Assembly (NCBI GenBank): GCA_043585095.1
Contig: CP121321.1
Span: 1,302,001 to 1,366,000 of the forward strand
From: JANQIO01 sp043585095
GTDB taxonomy: Bacteria; Pseudomonadota; Gammaproteobacteria; Pseudomonadales; Halieaceae
Direction of reading: 5' to 3'
DNA length: 64,000 nt
Under the pieces are notes generated by a model. The model had not been told where the DNA came from, ran no database searches, and was given only the letters and a program-made list of their open reading frames with translations. The position numbers were made by a program, and so were the translations under genes. Shown one piece after another: positions 45,073 to 54,438 of this stretch (position 1 is the stretch's first letter; the number at the start of each line of letters is the position of its first letter).

Positions 45073-46254
45073 CTAGGCCAGTCTGGCGACACTTTTTAAA
45101 ACAAGTCTCACCAGCTCCGCCTGGCGGGTAACGCCGGTTTTGGCAAAAATCGACTTTAACTGCGCCCGTGCTGTGTGTTGAGAAATACTCTGGCGCTTGG
45201 ATACATCGGCAAGACTCAAGCCGCGCGCAAGATTGAGAGCGAGACCGGCTTCTGCAGGAGTGAGTTGAAACAGCTCCTGAAGCAGGCTTTTGGATTGTTC
45301 TGGCGAGGCAGACTCCTGCCCCTCCGGGTCACTTATGAACACGGCGACACAAGGGCTGGATTGTCCCTCAGCCCATTCCGAGGCTGGCACGGGCCGCAGC
45401 ACCAGGCCATAGTCGGCTTTGCCACTGCGCCTCGAGATACGTAGCGCTCTCGCCATCCCGGTGGTGCCAGCACGCTGGGCTGTGATCGCCGTGTAAATCA
45501 TCTCTTGCAGCTGGCTGTCAGCACGGCGGTCGTCAATATGGAGCTTGTTCTCTTGTATGCTCAGACCGTCTCGCGTCTCCAGCAGCGCTTGCGCCATTGC
45601 GTTGGTGTTCAAAACGCGTCCGCGTTCATCCAGTATCAGGGTCGCTACCGAAAGGTGGTCGACGGCATCAGCGTAAAGGTCGCGTTCGGTTTCTGTTCTG
45701 CTAAGCCGTGCGTGTATTTGAATGGCGCGACGTAAGTGGGGCAGTAGGTGTTCGCATAGCGCCTTATGCTTTTCATCGAAAGGCGCCTCATCAGGTCTAC
45801 GAGCAAGTCTCAGCCTTGCCTTCATGCCGTCTGGTTCGACGGTATCGACACCAAGAATATGAAATAAGCCGATTGGCTTTAAGTAATTGAGATAATACTC
45901 GGACTCCAGTAGCTCCTCATCGGGCACCAACTCGCTCTGCGTCACCACTCGTCCGGGGGGCAGATTAACGAATGGATCGATGGCAAAAAACTGCTCCTGG
46001 TAGTTTGTCGCCTCCCAGTCAGACGGATCGGCCATTTCGTTGAAGTCGCCTTCGTCATTTCGCTGGCAGCTCAATATGACGCCGCGGTCTCCCTCGGCGG
46101 GCGGTCTGAGTACCAGCGAAACCACCTGGGCATCCATCGCCTTGCGCAAAGCAGGCAGCAGACTGCACCAGGGCTGTTTCTCCAGAAGCCCCTCGTAAAT
46201 GAGCCCGATCAAGGACTCCAGTGTGTCTGCCTCTGCCTTTGGCTTGCGGCCCAT
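45073..46254 (-). CDS. LuxR-type transcriptional regulator
   Basis: A 393-residue protein with a C-terminal LuxR helix-turn-helix (about 325-385; LTPAEAGLALNLARGLSLADVS, ISQHTARAQLKSIFAKTGVTRQAELVRLVL). A central PAS-like stretch is suggested by ATLILDERGRVLNTNAMAQALL (about 205-225). The first 190 residues show no known ligand domain. It begins 3 bp after the DUF1631-GGDEF-EAL gene on the same strand, suggesting co-transcription, and faces the dioxygenase gene. Its targets are unknown. Confidence 0.87.
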   Translation of the reverse strand: MGRKPKAEADTLESLIGLIYEGLLEKQPWCSLLPALRKAMDAQVVSLVLRPPAEGDRGVILSCQRNDEGDFNEMADPSDWEATNYQEQFFAIDPFVNLPPGRVVTQSELVPDEELLESEYYLNYLKPIGLFHILGVDTVEPDGMKARLRLARRPDEAPFDEKHKALCEHLLPHLRRAIQIHARLSRTETERDLYADAVDHLSVATLILDERGRVLNTNAMAQALLETRDGLSIQENKLHIDDRRADSQLQEMIYTAITAQRAGTTGMARALRISRRSGKADYGLVLRPVPASEWAEGQSSPCVAVFISDPEGQESASPEQSKSLLQELFQLTPAEAGLALNLARGLSLADVSKRQSISQHTARAQLKSIFAKTGVTRQAELVRLVLKSVARLA

Positions 46255-46257
46255 GAA

Positions 46258-49200
46258 TTATTTTTCCAGCATCTCCAGCTTTTCTGCCAGCTGTGCGAGC
46301 GGTTCCGGTTTGCCGATTCCCCAACCCTGAATGTAATCCACGCCGATTTCCTGCAGCTTGGCAATCACCGGTTCACTCTCAGCGAATTCTGCAATGGTCT
46401 CTTGACCGAGGAAATGGGCGAGGTCGTTGATGGATTTTGCCATCGCAAAATCTTTGGTGTTGGTATCAATGTGCTTGATAAAGGTGCCGTCGATCTTGAC
46501 GTAGTCGACCGGCAGATCACGCAGGTAGGAGTGAGAGGCCAGTCCTGTGCCGAAATCGTCGATGGAGAACTTACAGCCAATGTTTTTGAACTCGTTAACA
46601 AAGTCGGTAGCTTTGACCATATTGTTGATAGTGCCGGTCTCTGTTATCTCAAAGCAGATCTTGCTCGTGCCCACCCCGTATTCGGAAATTGCCTCAAACA
46701 AGAACTCCATAAACTCGTCGTCGGTGACACTGTTGCCAGACAGGTTTATCGCCAGATTGGGTACGTCTTTCTGCTCGTCCATCATCTCGCTGATCCAGGT
46801 AAACACCTGACGCACCACCCATTGGTCTACCTGCGTCATGAACCCGAAGCGCTCGGCGCTCTCAATAAAGTCTACCGGGGACTGTAAAGCGCCGTTGTCA
46901 TTCTTGATGGCCAGCAATATTTCATAGTGCTCTATATCAAAGCTGCCATTCACCGGCTGGGTGCGAGCGATCGGCTGGGCTTGAAGAACAAAATTCTTTG
47001 TATCCAGCGTCTCCTCAATTTTCTTAATCGCTTCCGCTTCTTCCGCCTGATAGGCGTCCGCCCTGGCGCGATCTTCGTTGTACTGACTGACGCGATTGCC
47101 ACCTTTTTGCTTCGCTTCATCCGCGGCGCCGCGAGCGTGCTCCAGAGCGGCGTCGACGTTTTCTGTATGGTCGACAATGGATGCCACGCCAACGCTCACT
47201 GTAAACGAGACCTTTTCGCCTGAGTTGCCTGCCACCTCGATAGAGATAGGACTCGCTTCTATATCCCTTCGGATAGACTCAGCGTGTGCGATGGCTTGTT
47301 CTATGCTGCGATCCAGTAGCAGAACCCCGAAGCAATCGCCTTCAATGCGAGCCGACGAGACGCGCTTATCATGCTGCTGCGCTAATAACTGACCAAACTC
47401 GACCAGAATCTGGTCGCCCGCCTCTTTGTTATACAGCTCGTTGACAATGCCAAAGCGGTCGATATCGATGTACAACAGCGCGTGGGCAGAATGCTTGCTC
47501 TTAGCGTGCTGCAAGGCCTGCTCGATCTGTTCCATGAACGTATCGCGATTGATCAGGCGCGTCAGGCTATCGTGATTCATTTCAAAGCTGAGCGACTTCT
47601 GGACGTGTTCGAGGGTCTTGTACATCGACTGGTCAACCAGCGGCAATTGTTCCGCCGGGTTCGGAGGACGCACGCCTCGCGACAGCTTTCTTGCCAGCTC
47701 GACGCCGCTAACGTCAGCGACTTTCTGGCCGCGCTCGTTAACAAAAATAAAGCGATTTCGCTCATCGCTCACCCAGGCAAGCTGCATTCTGCGCCGGGCA
47801 CCTTCCGGGTCTCTATACGTCAACCAGGTGCCCCGCTCTAGGTCCTCTACGCGGCGCACCCAGCGGCGCAGCCGCGGCAGTTTTTCAACTTTTTCCCGAA
47901 CCTCGGCGGGGGCGGGTTTGTCGTCCTTGGCGGGCGGTTCAACGTCGACGTACTCCAGCTCTTTGCGACCCGCGAGCACCTCTTTGAGATTTTCAAGTAC
48001 GGCTTCGTGTTCGACATGTGTAGGCAGTGCTTCAGATATCTGTTGTTGCACCATGTCCAGTAAGGGCTCCGCCTCTAGCGCTCTCTCAACCTGTACTTGT
48101 TCGTCATCGGTGCCGGTTTGTTTCTGCATCAACCAAAGAGACAGCAAGTCCAGCGTTTTGACGTAGTCTTTCCAGGCGCGGCTATTGGGGCCTTGCTTCA
48201 CAAAGGTGAGCTTTAATAAATCGCGCCACCCACTGTTTACCAAGTCTACGATAGGTTTGGGAGCTCTGGGTGCGCGAACACGAGTGCGCAGCACCTTGTC
48301 GACGGCCTTTTCAGCCTTGCGGAGCTTTTCTTGGCCGTCCTGGGTTTTAACGACGCGCTCAACATTCCGTTCAAGCGCTTTTTGCTGCTGTTGGACCAGC
48401 TTCTCCAGCTCTTCCAGAGCACTTTGAAAGACACCGCTGTCGTTTTTGTAGTTATTAACGATGTTGTCGATGATGCCGCCGACTTTCTTCTCCAGCGCCT
48501 TGTTTGGGTAGTTGCTGGAAGAGGCAAGCTGTGTAACCTGATCGATGACGCCGCGAGCGGGGTGGGCCTTGTCAGCAAAGAACTGTGGTTCCAAAAGCGC
48601 GAGTTTGGCTAGCGGGATTTGTAGGTCGCCCACCATAGGACGCAGGTCGGGCGTCACGTCCACGTCGCTTGAGATGTCTGTAAAAAGATTGTCGACCAGA
48701 TCCAGCTGATTCATGCTGGTGGTCTCAAACCCTTGCGTGCCCTCAAGGCCTGCCAGCTCAGCCTGGTTTTGACTGAGATAATTACGCACTGAGCGCTGCT
48801 CACGGAGCGCAGTGCGGGCCTGCTCATTGCCTTGCAGGCTGCCAAGGGCGTTAGCAAGCGCACCAGAGCTGGCAGGCGCACCGCCCGGCGTGCCGCCCTG
48901 AGGCATTGCTTGTCCAGAGCCTGAGCTGGAACCGCCGATCACCGGATTGCTGCGGCGGTAGTTCAGCGCATCAATAACGGATCGGTAAAGATTGGGCGCA
49001 GCAAATCGGTCCGCCGCCATACCGCCTTCGGCAGGTGGCGAGACGCTTTCGTTCCCTGTCGTGTCTGCCGCAGGAGCACCTGCCACAGGATTGCCTGCCA
49101 CAGGCCCGTCTGGCGCCGGTGCACTGCCAGCCGCAGGGGCGCCTGCCGCAGGAACGCCTGCCGCAGGAACGCCTGCCGCAGGAACGCCTGCCGCAGGGGC

Positions 49201-50550
49201 GCCTGCCGCAGCGCCATTGCTTTGTGTAGCAGCACCCGCTGGCATTGCATCGCCGCTGTGTGCCGGGTTAGGCGCAGTGTGATCAGCGAGCGGGGCACTG
49301 TCTGGTGTGGCGCTCTGAGCCCCGGTTCCGGATTGCGTCGCCGGCGCGCTCACGCCACCGCCTTGTGTCGCGGCGGCACCGCGTGAAGCGGCCCCCGCAC
49401 CCTGTTCGCCAACCCCCGCCTGCCTGGCTTCTGCGAGCAGATCTACGGCTTCTTCTTCAGTTGGCAAATCGGCCTTGGGTGTGTCGGGCTTTTTAGCCTG
49501 CCGGGTCGGTTTCTTGGTAGGAGATTTCTCCTTGCGCATGCGCTCAAACACCGAGCCATGCTTTTTAATGTCCTCTTCTATATCGGGCCTCACGCCACGA
49601 TCGCGCAGGAACACGTTAAGGCTGGTGTAAAAGGAATCCAGTTTGCGGATAACCTGCGATGCGAAAAAGTTATAGAGTTCCGGGGCAACGCTGGTTGCGA
49701 TGCCGCGGTCTCGTATACTTTCGCGAAAAGCCGAACAAAGCTGTTGAACGTGCATTGGTAAACGCGTGTCCAGCGGCTCAGTGCCAGCGACATCTGCAAA
49801 GCGCATGGTCAGCGCTTCCATGGCCATGCCGTAGCGGGATTTCCCTTCTTTTACCATTCGATCAATGGCGAGCGAGTCTTCGAAATCTTGTATGTCCACA
49901 AGATCAAGGTCGCCAAATTCGAGCTCATTGACCTCTGCGGTCTCCTGTTTTTCAGGGCGCAAGGGTTGGTCGAAGTAATTGTCTATTTGACCTGTAAAGG
50001 ATTCTACAATGCTGTCTTTATTGCGCTTAAGGATGCTCATCGACTCGTAGAGTGCATCCTGCTTCTCTCGGGACTGAGGGCGACCTGACAGGTCGAACAG
50101 ATGGTCAGACGTCGCCATGACAAAGGCGCCGATGAGCTTGTCTAGCTGACGCAGGCTGCGCCGGCGAAGTTCCGTGAGGGTGTCGTCATCACCTTGGCCG
50201 CGGGTCGAGATTTGGGTCTCGGCTTTGAGCAGTCGCCTGACGGTGCCGGTCGCTTCAGATACCTGGTCGCGGAAGTCCAGCGTAACGACGTCTCCCCTGG
50301 CGGCCGCAATTGAGACGGGGACGATAACCTGATCGCCGTCTTCATCAAATAAATCCAGAAAGACCAGGTCGGCTTTGGCGCCAGCTGGGACGTTGACGGT
50401 TTTGCTGATCTGCTTGCCACGCAACCGCCGCGTGCCCGCCATTTGCAGGCCTTGCTCCATGATAGCGTTGATGTCACCCGCGTATTGCGGGATGCCCTCA
50501 AGGTGCAGCTCTGCTGCGTGCGTTGTCGACAGTTTGTCGGCGTCCGCCAT
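46258..50550 (-). CDS. DUF1631 protein fused to degenerate GGDEF and EAL domains
   Basis: A 1,430-residue cytoplasmic protein. The N-terminal ~100 residues resemble a PilZ-like beta region. DUF1631 segments follow (ALTMRFADVAGTEPLD; VAPELYNFFASQVIRKLDSFY), then a Pro/Ala/Gly-rich linker (about 383-500) with pentapeptide repeats, and a helical middle. The GGDEF domain (about 995-1150) has EGDCF instead of GGDEF, so cyclase activity is unlikely. The EAL domain (about 1170-1425) reads EIL at the signature but keeps LAINLSG, FEITET, IDDFGTG and VKIDG, so phosphodiesterase activity or c-di-GMP binding is plausible. The LuxR-type gene follows 3 bp later. Confidence 0.9.
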   Translation of the reverse strand: MADADKLSTTHAAELHLEGIPQYAGDINAIMEQGLQMAGTRRLRGKQISKTVNVPAGAKADLVFLDLFDEDGDQVIVPVSIAAARGDVVTLDFRDQVSEATGTVRRLLKAETQISTRGQGDDDTLTELRRRSLRQLDKLIGAFVMATSDHLFDLSGRPQSREKQDALYESMSILKRNKDSIVESFTGQIDNYFDQPLRPEKQETAEVNELEFGDLDLVDIQDFEDSLAIDRMVKEGKSRYGMAMEALTMRFADVAGTEPLDTRLPMHVQQLCSAFRESIRDRGIATSVAPELYNFFASQVIRKLDSFYTSLNVFLRDRGVRPDIEEDIKKHGSVFERMRKEKSPTKKPTRQAKKPDTPKADLPTEEEAVDLLAEARQAGVGEQGAGAASRGAAATQGGGVSAPATQSGTGAQSATPDSAPLADHTAPNPAHSGDAMPAGAATQSNGAAAGAPAAGVPAAGVPAAGVPAAGAPAAGSAPAPDGPVAGNPVAGAPAADTTGNESVSPPAEGGMAADRFAAPNLYRSVIDALNYRRSNPVIGGSSSGSGQAMPQGGTPGGAPASSGALANALGSLQGNEQARTALREQRSVRNYLSQNQAELAGLEGTQGFETTSMNQLDLVDNLFTDISSDVDVTPDLRPMVGDLQIPLAKLALLEPQFFADKAHPARGVIDQVTQLASSSNYPNKALEKKVGGIIDNIVNNYKNDSGVFQSALEELEKLVQQQQKALERNVERVVKTQDGQEKLRKAEKAVDKVLRTRVRAPRAPKPIVDLVNSGWRDLLKLTFVKQGPNSRAWKDYVKTLDLLSLWLMQKQTGTDDEQVQVERALEAEPLLDMVQQQISEALPTHVEHEAVLENLKEVLAGRKELEYVDVEPPAKDDKPAPAEVREKVEKLPRLRRWVRRVEDLERGTWLTYRDPEGARRRMQLAWVSDERNRFIFVNERGQKVADVSGVELARKLSRGVRPPNPAEQLPLVDQSMYKTLEHVQKSLSFEMNHDSLTRLINRDTFMEQIEQALQHAKSKHSAHALLYIDIDRFGIVNELYNKEAGDQILVEFGQLLAQQHDKRVSSARIEGDCFGVLLLDRSIEQAIAHAESIRRDIEASPISIEVAGNSGEKVSFTVSVGVASIVDHTENVDAALEHARGAADEAKQKGGNRVSQYNEDRARADAYQAEEAEAIKKIEETLDTKNFVLQAQPIARTQPVNGSFDIEHYEILLAIKNDNGALQSPVDFIESAERFGFMTQVDQWVVRQVFTWISEMMDEQKDVPNLAINLSGNSVTDDEFMEFLFEAISEYGVGTSKICFEITETGTINNMVKATDFVNEFKNIGCKFSIDDFGTGLASHSYLRDLPVDYVKIDGTFIKHIDTNTKDFAMAKSINDLAHFLGQETIAEFAESEPVIAKLQEIGVDYIQGWGIGKPEPLAQLAEKLEMLEK
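49126..49215 (-). repeat. 15-nt tandem repeat inside the DUF1631 gene
   Basis: Six 15-nt units are centred on CGCCTGCCGCAGG; those at 49141-49155, 49156-49170 and 49171-49185 are identical. They encode AAGVP/AAGAP pentapeptides in a disordered linker. The length is a multiple of three, so copy-number change keeps the frame. Confidence 0.9.
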
Positions 50551-50752
50551 GGAGATCCCTCAGTCCATACGGTGGTGGTTGGTCCGATTTACACCAGCCG
50601 GCTTGGTGTCCGGCCTTTGCAATCGAAAGCGAAAACAATGTTTAGTATAACCTGATCATTTACCGCGGCGACACAGAAGCATGATAAGACTGTGGAGTAT
50701 TCCACAGTGTGAACACGTTGCCTTCTTCAGAGACGCTCTTCTTAATTTACAA

Positions 50753-51041
50753 GACCGCTCATCTCCGTTTATAGGACCGCTCAGGGCTGTTTATAGGGCC
50801 GCTCAAGGCTGTTGAGAGGACCGCTCAGGGCTGTTTATAAGACCGCTCAGGGCTGTTTATAAGACCGCTCAGGGCTGTTTATAAGACCGCTCAGGGCTGT
50901 TTCTTTATAGGACCGCTCAGGGCTGTTTATAAGACCGCTCAGGGCTGTTTATAAGACCGCTCAGGGCTGTTGAGAGGACCGCTCAGGGCTGTTTATAAGA
51001 CCGCTCAAGGCTGTTTATAGGACCACTCAAGGCTGTTTTCA
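50753..51041. repeat. 22-nt tandem repeat array A (13 units)
   Basis: Units start at 50753, 50775, 50797, 50819, 50841, 50863, 50885, 50911, 50933, 50955, 50977, 50999 and 51021. Most are 22 nt; the seventh is 26 nt. The core is CCGCTCAGGGCTG with a tail TTTATAA or TTTATAG, sometimes TTGAGAG. No spacers are present. The array lies between the DUF1631 start (202 bp away; 50551-50752 holds no recognised gene) and the SDR gene, whose TGA stop (51039-51041) falls in a last TCAGGGCTG core. A near-identical array is at 60155-60327. Confidence 0.95.
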
Positions 51042-51818
51042 GGGCTGGGCGGCATTGGCCGCATTGAGGAAAGCCGGTCGTTCGCCGCCGCCGTGCACGG
51101 CCAGGCTGGCGCCGCTGACATAACTGGCCATGCTCGACGCTAGAAAAACACAGGCATCACCCACGTCAGCGGGTTCTCCCAGACGCCCCAGCGGAATGGT
51201 CTCGGCGACCGCCGCAATGCCATCTTCGTCACCGTAGTGAAGATGGGACTGCTCGGTGCGGGTCAGGCCGCAAATAATGCTGTTCACCCGGACCTTTGGT
51301 GCCCACTCAACGGCTAGCGATCCGCCCAGGTTGACCAATCCTGCCTTGGCAGCGCCATAGGCAGCTGTGCCCGGAGAAGGCCGGATAGTGCTGACGCTGG
51401 CGATATTGATAATGCTGCCGCCGTTGGCCTGCTCCTGCATGATTTTGTTAGCTGCTTGCGCCATGTTCAGAGGGGCAATCAAATTGAGACGTATAATCGC
51501 CTCCGAAAACCTTGGCGATACCGTGGCGGCGTCTGCCGCCGGTGCGCCACCGGCATTGTTGACCAGAATATCCAGCTGGCCATGCGTGGTCATAATTGCC
51601 GCCATCAGCGCTTCTATATCCTCAACGTTGCGCACATCGCAGGCGAGGAACTCCGCATTTACTCCGTTTGCGCTGGGGAGGCTGTCCGGAGCCGACCGGC
51701 CGCAGACTATAACCTTCGCGCCGGCGGCTAATAGCCGCTCACTGATGCCGGCGCCAATGCCTTTGGCTCCGCCAGTAACGAGGGCGACCTTGCCCGAAAG
51801 ATCAGCGCTGTGATCCAT
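51039..51818 (-). CDS. SDR-family oxidoreductase
   Basis: A 259-residue classical short-chain dehydrogenase. It has TGGAKGIGAGIS (cofactor), ILVNNAGG, the catalytic Ser in INIASVST and YGAAKAGL (Tyr-x-x-x-Lys). The substrate is unknown. It is divergent from npdG, the first gene of the F420 operon, with 147 bp between starts. The final codons (CAG CCC TGA) lie within repeat-derived sequence. Confidence 0.88.
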   Translation of the reverse strand: MDHSADLSGKVALVTGGAKGIGAGISERLLAAGAKVIVCGRSAPDSLPSANGVNAEFLACDVRNVEDIEALMAAIMTTHGQLDILVNNAGGAPAADAATVSPRFSEAIIRLNLIAPLNMAQAANKIMQEQANGGSIINIASVSTIRPSPGTAAYGAAKAGLVNLGGSLAVEWAPKVRVNSIICGLTRTEQSHLHYGDEDGIAAVAETIPLGRLGEPADVGDACVFLASSMASYVSGASLAVHGGGERPAFLNAANAAQP

Positions 51819-51965
51819 ACCTGCATTCCTTTATTTAAACCGATGGAAGACGGCTTGTTATGGTCGGCGGCGTTCAGTTGTGCGGTGATGCCGACTTCCA
51901 TAATATGCCTTGTCTCAATCCTACCTCCCGGCAAAGCCGGGGCGCAATTTTCAAGGAACATTACT

Positions 51966-52652
51966 ATGCAAAATGAAGCACTGCCGGTGCTGGCTATTCT
52001 TGGCGGTACGGGCGATCTGGGTACAGGACTGGCGCGACGCTGGGCACAGGCGGGCTACCGCGTCATTATCGGTTCCCGGACTATTGATAAAGCGCAGGCA
52101 GCAGTAAGCGATCTTCAGGAGATCATGTCGGAACGTGGCGTTGGTGCTATCGATGTTGAAGCCATGGAAAACATTGCAGCCGCCCAGGCCGCTGACATTG
52201 TGACGCTGACGGTTCCTTTTGCTCATCAGGCTTCGACACTGGAGCAGGTCGCCACGGCCCTGGACGGCAAGATACTGATCGACGTAACCGTGCCATTGGT
52301 CCCGCCAAAGGTAGGTCGTGTGCAGCTGCCGGAAGGCGGTTCCGCTGGCCAGATAGCGCAGACCCTGCTTGGCGAGAACGTGCGCGTCGTCTCGGCATTT
52401 CAAAATGTTGCAGCACACCATTTGCAAGAAGGCCACGGCATTGCCTGTGATGTGCTGGTTACTGGAGACAATAAGGAAGCGCGGGCAGAAGTGATTACGC
52501 TTGTGCAGGCTGCCGGTATGCGTGGTTTTCACGCGGGACCTATCGCGAACGCCGCCGCTGCTGAGGCACTGACGTCTGTTCTGATAACCATTAATCGTCA
52601 ATACAAGTGCCATGCAGGCATCTCAATCACGGGTCCGGACACCAGCGAATGA
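51966..52652 (+). CDS. npdG: NADPH-dependent F420 reductase
   Basis: A 228-residue Rossmann-type enzyme that transfers hydride between NADP(H) and coenzyme F420. Marks are LAILGGTGDLGTGLARRWA, the NADP-specific GSR (VIIGSRTIDKA), TLTVPFAHQ, DVTVPLVPPK and VSAFQNVAAHHL. ATG 51966 is used because the earlier in-frame start at 51810 lies over the divergent SDR gene. It overlaps cofE by 4 bp (ATGA). Confidence 0.9.
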   Translation: MQNEALPVLAILGGTGDLGTGLARRWAQAGYRVIIGSRTIDKAQAAVSDLQEIMSERGVGAIDVEAMENIAAAQAADIVTLTVPFAHQASTLEQVATALDGKILIDVTVPLVPPKVGRVQLPEGGSAGQIAQTLLGENVRVVSAFQNVAAHHLQEGHGIACDVLVTGDNKEARAEVITLVQAAGMRGFHAGPIANAAAAEALTSVLITINRQYKCHAGISITGPDTSE

Positions 52653-53416
52653 CCCGAGAGGTCCGTCTCGTTCCGGTGCTGCCGTTTCCCTTGGTGGCGC
52701 CGGGCGATGATCTGTTCGCGGTGATACGCGATGCAGTTGACGCGGCTGGTCTCACCATAGAGCAAGGCGATGTTCTGGTGTTGGCCCAGAAGATTGTCAG
52801 CAAAGCGGAGGGGCGATATCGGCGCCTTTCATCAGTGGTGGTTAGCGACCAAGCTAAGGCGCTGGCCGCGGAAGCGGATAAGCACCCTGGGCAGGTGCAG
52901 CTTATCCTGGATGAGTCGAGGGAAGTGCTGCGGGTTCGTCCCGGGGTGATTATCGTAGAGCACCGAAACGGCTACGTGCATGCCAATGCCGGCATCGATC
53001 GCTCGAACATCCCCAACGAAGACGGCGACCCACAGGTGTTGCTGTTGCCCGAGGATTCTGACGCCAGCGCACGCACGCTTCGTCAAGCGATCAAGGATCA
53101 CTACGGTGTGGAAATGGCATTGATCATCAACGATAGCGCGGGACGCGCTTGGCGCAATGGAACGATGGGTTTCGCGTTGGGGTGCAGTGGTATAGAGCCC
53201 GTCAGTGATCTCGTGGGAAAAGCGGACCTTTACAGTCGCCCGCTTGAAGTGACCGAAGTGGCGGTCGCGGATGAACTGGCGGCAGCGGCATCTTTTATAA
53301 TGGGCCAGGCGAGCGAGGGCTGCCCACTGGTTATCGTTCGTGGCGCTGATTACCGATCAGCAGAGACCGGTTCGGCAAGCCTGCTAAGAGACCGCAAAAT
53401 GGATATGTTTCGCTGA
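52649..53416 (+). CDS. cofE: coenzyme F420-0:L-glutamate ligase
   Basis: A 255-residue CofE-type ligase that adds glutamates to F420-0. It shows VLVLAQKIVSKAEGR, HRNGYVHANAGIDRSN (metal and GTP site) and IINDSAGRAWRNGTMGFALG. It is a single-domain protein: the nitroreductase-like C-terminal domain of mycobacterial FbiB, which reduces dehydro-F420-0, is absent. ATG 52649 overlaps the npdG stop. Confidence 0.93.
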   Translation: MTREVRLVPVLPFPLVAPGDDLFAVIRDAVDAAGLTIEQGDVLVLAQKIVSKAEGRYRRLSSVVVSDQAKALAAEADKHPGQVQLILDESREVLRVRPGVIIVEHRNGYVHANAGIDRSNIPNEDGDPQVLLLPEDSDASARTLRQAIKDHYGVEMALIINDSAGRAWRNGTMGFALGCSGIEPVSDLVGKADLYSRPLEVTEVAVADELAAAASFIMGQASEGCPLVIVRGADYRSAETGSASLLRDRKMDMFR

Positions 53417-53418
53417 CC

Positions 53419-54438
53419 ATGGCTGGTGACGACAAAGTGCTAATGGGTCAGAAAGTGCTTGCGCTTTCCGGTGGCGTGGGCGGGGCGAAGTTGGCGGTGG
53501 GACTATCGCAAGTGGTGCCCCCCGAACAGCTCACGATTGTTGCGAATACCGGTGACGATTTTGAACATCTAGGTCTGTATATTTCTCCCGATTTGGATTC
53601 CGTGATGTACGCGCTCGCGGGCAGTAACGACGAACAGCGCGGCTGGGGCCTGAGAGACGAAACCTGGAATTGCCTGGAGCGACTGGGAAGCCTCGGCGGT
53701 GAAAGCTGGTTTCAATTGGGTGACAAAGATCTGGCGACACATCTGCAGCGAACCGCGCTGCTGCGACAGGGACGCACTCTGTCGCAAGCTACCGCGTCGC
53801 TGTGCGAGTCCATGGGTATTCGTTGCACCGTGCTTCCGATGACGGACATGCCGGTCAGGACGCTGGTTCATACCGCGGAGGGCGAGTTGTCATTTCAGTC
53901 TTACTTCGTAAGGGAGCAGTGCCGTCCAAAAGTAACCGGTTTCAGATTTGCGGGCGCAGAGCGCGCCGCCCCGCAAGCTGCAATGCTCGACTTGCTGAAG
54001 GATCCGGAGCTAGGCATGGTCCTGATTTGCCCTTCTAATCCCTTTGTCAGCGTTGATCCCATTTTGTCTGTTCCCGGTGTGCGACAGGCGCTGCTTGAAT
54101 GCGCCGCGCCAGTGGTCGCCGTGTCGCCTATCATTGGTGGGCGAGCCCTGAAAGGACCCGCTGCGAAAATGCTTGCAGAGCTGGATTTTGACACTTCGGC
54201 AGCATCGGTCGCCAAACATTATCAAGGGCTTGTCGATACGTTTGTACTGGATCGTGCAGACGGTACACTTGAATCGAAGGTGCGGGCGTTGGGGATGAAG
54301 GTGTTAACCCTGCCAACCGTTATGCACACTTTCGAAGATCGTATACGACTTGCGCGTCTACTGCTGGCCTGTCTGGGTGATAGCCATGGTGGTCTGGCAA
54401 ATGAAGCGGTCTCGGATGCACAGGATACGAGCTCATGA
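53419..54438 (+). CDS. cofD: 2-phospho-L-lactate transferase CofD
   Basis: A 339-residue enzyme joining the phospho-lactyl-type group to the deazaflavin Fo. It has LSGGVGGAKLAVGLSQ, ANTGDDFEHLGLYISPDLDSVMYALAG, ICPSNPFVSVDPILSVPGV and VSPIIGGRALKGPAAKM. It starts 2 bp after cofE; ATG 53443 (residue 9) is an alternative start. It overlaps cofC by 4 bp. Confidence 0.94.
   Translation: MAGDDKVLMGQKVLALSGGVGGAKLAVGLSQVVPPEQLTIVANTGDDFEHLGLYISPDLDSVMYALAGSNDEQRGWGLRDETWNCLERLGSLGGESWFQLGDKDLATHLQRTALLRQGRTLSQATASLCESMGIRCTVLPMTDMPVRTLVHTAEGELSFQSYFVREQCRPKVTGFRFAGAERAAPQAAMLDLLKDPELGMVLICPSNPFVSVDPILSVPGVRQALLECAAPVVAVSPIIGGRALKGPAAKMLAELDFDTSAASVAKHYQGLVDTFVLDRADGTLESKVRALGMKVLTLPTVMHTFEDRIRLARLLLACLGDSHGGLANEAVSDAQDTSS

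Noticed and set aside
50753..51041. CRISPR array
   Set aside because: Units are contiguous 22-nt tandem copies with no unique spacers and no cas genes in the window. The same applies to 60155-60327.
51039..51818. An F420-dependent oxidoreductase
   Set aside because: It is a classical NAD(P)-binding SDR with TGGAKGIG and YxxxK; only its divergent position next to npdG hints at F420.
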